A stretch of DNA of 64,000 nt, from contig NC_081414.1 in assembly GCF_030272615.1 (NCBI RefSeq), positions 523,758,137 to 523,822,136 on the forward strand. The letters run 5' to 3'. Positions 58,686 through 64,000 of the stretch are shown in pieces. Within the stretch, counting starts at the first letter, position 1; the number at the start of each line of letters is the position of its first letter. This DNA comes from Cryptomeria japonica (lineage: Eukaryota; Streptophyta; Pinopsida; Cupressales; Cupressaceae). Made by a program: the position numbers and the translations under genes. Below the pieces are notes generated by a model that was not told where the DNA came from, ran no database searches, and worked only from the letters and a program-made list of their open reading frames with translations.

Positions 58686-59851
58686 TGTGGAGTGTCATAA
58701 AATTGCGACCCTAGCAATTTATGACTACGTTAGGGTCCTCACGCATGCGAACTCAAATCCTCTAGCCTAATCAGAGACTAGAGAGTGCTCGGCTTGCAGA
58801 AACAGCTTCTTCCTTGGCCTCCACATCAATTTCTCCACACTCTACCCTGGAGAAAGGGGTAGGACAAGGGTCCCTGCCCTATTTTGGGGCAGGACCTTTC
58901 TAGAGCATGCATTGTGGGTTGTCCAGTGAGTGGGAAATCTCCTCAATGTTGGCCCATGACAAAATTCAAATCCTTCAAACATGTATTTAAGGGGGAATTC
59001 TCTCTCTCATTTGCATAAGTTCAATAGGTGGAATTTTGATAAGGTCATAAGAGATCAAGAGCATTCAAACATTCAAGCATTCTTTTCTAGCATTGAGCAT
59101 TCTCAAGTCTCCCTTCAAAGCTAGGTGTTGCATTCAAGTCAAGGATTCAACCATTGAAGATGAGATTGATTTCAACATACAATTCCATACAATCATTTCT
59201 ATCAACATTGCTACTACAACCTCCCTTGAGGTGATTTACAATTCAGTCTTTCATTCACATCTACTTGCAAGTACTTTCTTTCATTACTTGGTTAATTCCA
59301 AAACTGGGGTTTGACCTAAAGGCAAACCCCCAATCCCAACACATTTCCCTCTATTTTTTGTGTGTAGGTTGCAGGTGCGCAACTATACTTTTGGATTCGG
59401 GCTTCATTTGTAGAGGAGGAAAAACCCTTTTCAATTCACGGATTTGTCAGAGGACCATTTACATTCCCGCCATGGTCTAAACAACTTTTCATCAAATTTG
59501 CAAGGCAACTCCATCTTGACATTTTACTACCAAATCTAGGTGCACAACTTCATCCCATACTCAGATCTCAAGTTATAATCGATTCTTTGTCACTTTTCCA
59601 CTATATAATTCAATCAATTTCCTTTCCAAATCAAACAAAGGAAGAAGAGATCATCATAACATTCTTAATTCATTCAGAATTCAATCTATCATCTTTGTGT
59701 GGAGATTGAATCTAGTGAATTACCCCTTATCTTCCTAATGTAATGGTGAAAAGTGCTTGAGGGATAATCAATAGTGAAACTCTCATCTCTCTTTGAGGGA
59801 AAGGGTTGGTTTTCCTCTTGATCTATCACTCATCATTTTCCCACCATTACA
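58686..59851 (+). repeat. 5' LTR of element B
   Basis: 1166 bp, TGTGGAGTGTCATAAA... to CACCATTACA. Matches 27039-28240 except for indels; an alternative start is 58693 (TGTCATAAAATTG). Confidence 0.82.
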
Positions 59852-59854
59852 TTT

Positions 59855-59870
59855 TAGTGAACCTGACATC
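59855..59870 (+). other. Primer-binding site of element B
   Basis: TAGTGAACCTGACATC after a TTT spacer. The first G of the TGG is A here, a mutation from the element A site. Confidence 0.55.
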
Positions 59871-61050
59871 TTGCATGCTTTCCTTTGAACAACATTGCAT
59901 ATTTTTCATTTACAAGTTTCAAATTTCTACAAGCTTAGTGGTTAAATCATTAAAAACCCTAGTTTTTAAACTTAAAATTGAACTTGTGATTTGTAAAAAT
60001 TTCTTGTAGTTATCTTAGTTCTTAAAATTGTTTTGTTTGTCAAATTCAATTTCCTCATTTTCTTATTCAATTTGCAATTAAAATTTACAAAATTAAGAGG
60101 CTACATGTTAAAACCCTAATTTTCAAAAATCATCTTGATCTTGTGCATAAATTGGATTTCAATTTAATTTTCAAATTTCTGATTGTTCTCAGATTTGTCT
60201 TCAATCCTACAATTCAAATTTTCAATTTCTCCCTTTTTTCCCAAAATTCAAAATTAAGTGGTTAGGTCATCAAACCCTAATTTTTAAAATTAATTGGATT
60301 TTATGTGAATTTCAAATCTATTTTAGTTACATTCATATTTTTGAACATTTTCCAAGGTGTTCCTATCCATTAGGTTTGACCCTTTTCAAAATTGCACTTC
60401 AATTCCTCTCTTTTTTCAAAACCCTAATAGGGTCCTATTTTCACATTTGTGTCTTCATTTTGCCCATCTAGAGATCATAAAATTCACCAATTTTTTGGGG
60501 TTATCTTTAAAATCATCATAATATCCATCCCTAAAAAATTTCAAAAAGAGTTGGTCGGACCATGTGCGTTCCCGCCACAGTGCGCGGCTTTTTTTCAAAA
60601 TTTTGAGAGACTGTTATGATTGTATTTAATAGTCTAAATCTAGAAGATTGGCTGATTTTATCAATTTTTTAACCCTCTAGAATCGAAAATACCTTCAAAA
60701 TTCAACATTTCAACTTTCAAGAAAAAAATTTAAATTAAGAGGTTAATTATAGTCTACCCTGATTTTAAAAATTTTCATTTTAAAATTAAGTGGTATTTCC
60801 TTGGCCCTAATTTTTAAATTCCAATTTCCTTTCATTTATGGAAATTGTGTCATCCTCTTCCCCCAACAAAGTTCAAATTTTGTAATCATTCTTTTCTTAA
60901 ATTTTGCATTACTCAATTTTTGCAAGCTTTGTCCTACAATTCAAAATTTTCCTCTAGTGCATGAGTTTTACCACTATTAGTCCCACCTATCCTATCCCCA
61001 TTAGATGAAGCATTGGAATTAAGGCTTCCCAAGGTTTAATTACCGAGGAG
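59871..61050 (+). other. Untranslated leader of element B
   Basis: Collinear with 28260-29386, including AAAACCCTAATTTTCAAAAAT and AAATTAAGTGGTTAGG phrases. No gene. Confidence 0.7.
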
Positions 61051-63561
61051 ATGGAACCTAATTTGGGTGACATCTTTAATGAGGATCATGCTAATTCTTC
61101 TCATCCTAATCATGTGCCTATTCACCCCATTGAGGGATCTCATGATGAAGAAGAAGCTTTAACTAGGGTTTCTTTAGATCAACTTTCTACATTGGACAAT
61201 CAATTTGATATCTTTTAATAATGGATGTCCCAAGAATACCCTAATAGTGAAGGTCTTCCATTAATTGAAGGTCTTAAGTGCATGCTTCAAAGTAATAAGA
61301 ATGAAATTTATATATTGTGTGGCATTGCACATATTGTTGATTCTAATGTCATGCCCATAAAGAGTTGTGCTGAAACCCTAGGTTACTCACAACCTTCAAC
61401 ACAAGTTAATTCCTCTATTCCTTTGACCAATCCTATTACTAGTATTCCTACTTTCACATCCAACATCATGGATACTTCAACTCAAAGTGTCATTCCTACA
61501 ACCATAGGTCATGGGGGCAATCCCTCTTCTTCATTTAATCCTCCGTCGTTGCCTATGTCTTCCATGAGTATTCCTACTATTCCTCAACTAATCAGTGTGA
61601 CACAAGGGGGAAATTCCTTCAACAACTTTCTTCCTCCTTTAAGTGTCCCTTTTCCTACCCAATCGTCACCAATGCCTACTTATCATAGTGTCCCACCACC
61701 TTATTCTTAGTCCATGCATTCTTTCAACAACATCCCACCACCTTCTCAATCACTTATGTCTAACATGAATTCTTCTACCGAAATGACAATTAACAATCTA
61801 GCTCAAACTGTGTCTTCTCTAAAACAACAAATTGCTTCCATGAGTCAATCTAAGTTTAGTATGCTCACCTTTGATGTTGTGAGCCCACTTTCTCTTGATA
61901 TTGTTAAAGTTGTGCCACCTAAACATGTTGAGATCCCTCAATTGGAACTCTATGATGGAAAAGGTGATCCTCTTACGCATGTCAAAACATTTCAAACCTT
62001 GTGTATTGATTTTGCTTATGATCAATGATTTCTTGCAAAAAATGTTTACAAGACCACTAAGAGATAAGGCTTTACAATGGTATTTCTCTTTGCCTTCTTA
62101 TTCCATCACTTCTTTTCAACAACTAGCAAATGCTTTCATCCAACAATTTCAAAACAACATTGGTCCTAAAATCACTTTGATAGATTTGATGCATTGTAAA
62201 CAAGGTGTTAAAGAGAAATTGACTAATTTCATTGGTAGATATAAGCATTTGTGTGCTCAAATTTCTTTTCATGTGCCTAATAATTATATTCAAAGAATTT
62301 TCATTTCTAATTTATAAAAAGATATCAAGGAAAAGATTCTTTTGTCTAAGTTTACTTCCTTTCCACAGTTATGCGCAACACTCCACGATTATCAATTGGT
62401 TGTGAGTCAAGTGGAGCAATCAACTCCTATGGCTCTGAGTGATAGGGGGGGTGGGGGGGGGTTGTTCAACAAGCATTTGTGAAGTTCAAACCAAGAAGAA
62501 GATTCATCAAGTTCAATGATCCAGTCAACAATAACCATGTGAATGCTACAGTAGGTGTGCCTCCTATTTCTAAATTTTTCCAAAGAGAAAGACAATTTAC
62601 TCCTTTGAATGAATATTTGCATAGTATTATGTCTCAGTTATTGCATAGAAATGTTATCAAAATTCCTCCTATAAAACAAGTTGATCCTTCCAAACTTGCA
62701 TCTCCTCATTTTGATAACAATTCCTTTTGCCAATTTCATCGTCAACCTGGTCATGATACTCAGAAATGTTTTGCATTGAAAAATAAGGTTCAAGGCTTGA
62801 TTGATAATAATACTATATATGTGGTAGGTGTGAATGATAAAGGGAATAAATCAGTTGCTCCTTCTAATCAAAATATTAAGATTTTCACTGATCCCTTTCC
62901 ATCTCATACCTCTAACGTTATTGAGATTGTGCCTATTTCCCTCTCTTTTGAAACATTCATCTGTATGGCTCCAAACTTGGTTAATATGGTAGAAACACAA
63001 GATTTTCCTAAGGATCCTTGTATTACATTTGACCCTAGTGAGACCATTAGAGCACATGATGGACCTTTCTACATAGCTGCAAAGGTTAAGGATATCCCTT
63101 ATCGTGGTGCCCTGATTGATTCCTCTTTCATGGTTAATGTCATAACTAAAGAGTATCTTTTCACTTTATGATTGCATAAATCATTATATGATGCTTCTAA
63201 TGTATTTGTGAAGTTATTTTATGGTTTCTCTTGTCCTACCATTAGGTCTATCACCCTTCCTGTTGAGGTTCATGCTAAATCCATGGACGTTGACTTTGTT
63301 ATCATACCTTCCTTTGAGCAATTCCATGTGAAGTTGGGCTATCCTTGGCTATCTTCCATGAAGGCTATTGCTTCTCCAATCCACAAGTGTCTTAAATTTA
63401 CTCGCAATGGAGAAATCATTACTGTGATCCATAGCTTATTTTGTCCATCTGAAAGAAGCCCTGGTGCTCCTATTGATCTCTTTGGCCCAAACAATTTCAA
63501 TATCTTCCGTCAAGGAGCAATGCTCTTTTTCAATCTTATCAAAAATGAAAGAATGATATGA
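61051..63561 (+). pseudogene. Gag and protease of element B
   Basis: ATG at 61051 corresponds to the second Met of element A. Stops are near 61217 and 61711, then frame changes near 62030 and 62450; the latter lies in a G-run (GGGGGGGTGGGGGGGGG). The Gag core reads ELYDGKGDPLTHVKTFQ, LRDKALQWYFSLPSY and FIQQFQNNIGPKI; the CCHC-like box is CQFHRQPGHDTQKC. Protease: ALIDSSFMVNVITKEYL carries the catalytic Asp, and VKLGYPWLSSMKAIAS and LKFTRNGEI match the Tat-type C-terminus. A stop at 63169 splits the protease. Confidence 0.85.
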
Positions 63562-64000
63562 TCTTATCCTTAAGTCAACCTAGATCTCCAACACTTGACA
63601 TTCCTATTATTCTTCAAGATGAGGTTCTTCCCCTCTTGGATAGAACTAATCTCCCTCCAAAAGAAAATTGTCCACCTACTCCTATGGATGTGACTTTACC
63701 TTCTCTTAAAGAGCACCAATATTCTTCCTAAGCTTAGACCTATACCTCCTCCTCATGATGGACTTGGTCTCCTTCCTACACCTAATATTCCTCCTTTTTA
63801 TGGCACAGTTCCACCTCCTTCCTCTTATCGAGATAAGAGGCCTACCTCTCCTATTGTTCAACCTAAAAGACCTCAACCTGAACCTTCCACTATCAAGGAG
63901 AGAAGCATTCCTACTTTTTCAAATGTTCATCTTCCTTCTTAGCCTTCCACTAAGACTCAAAGGAATCATTGTGCGAGAGAACACCAATGAAGATGTTGTG
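63562..64000 (+). pseudogene. Linker between protease and RT of element B
   Basis: Broken Pro-rich frames (LLDRTNLPPKENCPPTP, PHDGLGLLPTPNIPPF, EPSTIKERSIPTFSNVH) of the kind found before RT in Tat-like elements. No RT motif is reached before the edge. Confidence 0.6.

Larger units (their letters stand above)
58686..64000 (+). mobile_element. Element B: Ty3-type (Tat-like) retrotransposon, second copy of the element A family
   Basis: 5' LTR, primer site, leader, Gag, protease and linker are all collinear with element A, then continue further than A into the region before RT. The right end, with RT, integrase and 3' LTR, is beyond the window. It is inserted in the transposase-like gene in the same orientation. 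Confidence 0.82.

Overview
The window looks like nuclear DNA of a seed plant, and a large retrotransposon-rich genome such as a conifer seems most likely. The pointers are initiator-Met primer sites next to LTRs, Ty1/copia and chromodomain Ty3 elements, a multi-intron PLAC8 gene of plant type, AT-rich intergenic DNA, and elements so decayed that almost every frame carries several stops. The species is an inference, not a reading.

Only one ordinary gene looks intact: a four-exon PLAC8 (cell-number-regulator / plant-cadmium-resistance type) gene on the minus strand at 19186-20247. The rest is nested mobile DNA, tandem repeats and unassigned spacer.

Layout: (1) 1-14583 is a minus-strand Ty3 chromovirus (chromodomain at the left edge, RT/RNase H, protease, Gag, iMet primer site, 5' LTR at 13759-14583). 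Its RT is split by a 9.25-kb non-autonomous LTR element (2389-11642) with an ATACC target duplication. (2) 14584-26661 is AT-rich spacer holding a GGGCCC-repeat patch and the PLAC8 gene. (3) 26662-31577 is a gag-like fragment cut by the LTR of Ty3-type element A (Tat-like Gag/protease, truncated). (4) 32721-56185 was apparently a pyrimidine (CT) array, now split by a copia nest (33175-50115) and by a second block (50750-55925). The copia pol is interrupted by a 3.4-kb LTR insertion with an ATGAT duplication, which itself carries about 2 kb of foreign, gene-like DNA. The copia 3' LTR is interrupted at one AAATC site by minus-strand LTRs and a non-autonomous element with a four-zinc-knuckle Gag and an unknown second ORF. 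(5) 56497-58685 is a decayed gene resembling a transposase-like family with RNase-H-like motifs, cut by (6) element B, a second copy of the element A family, running off the right edge.

The most unusual items are the transposase-like pseudogene, the non-autonomous element at 44506-49488 with its unknown ORF2, the large non-autonomous element at 2389-11642 that shares its primer-site layout with elements A/B, and the gene-like fragments inside the LTR insertion. All boundaries were read by eye; no alignment or database search was run.
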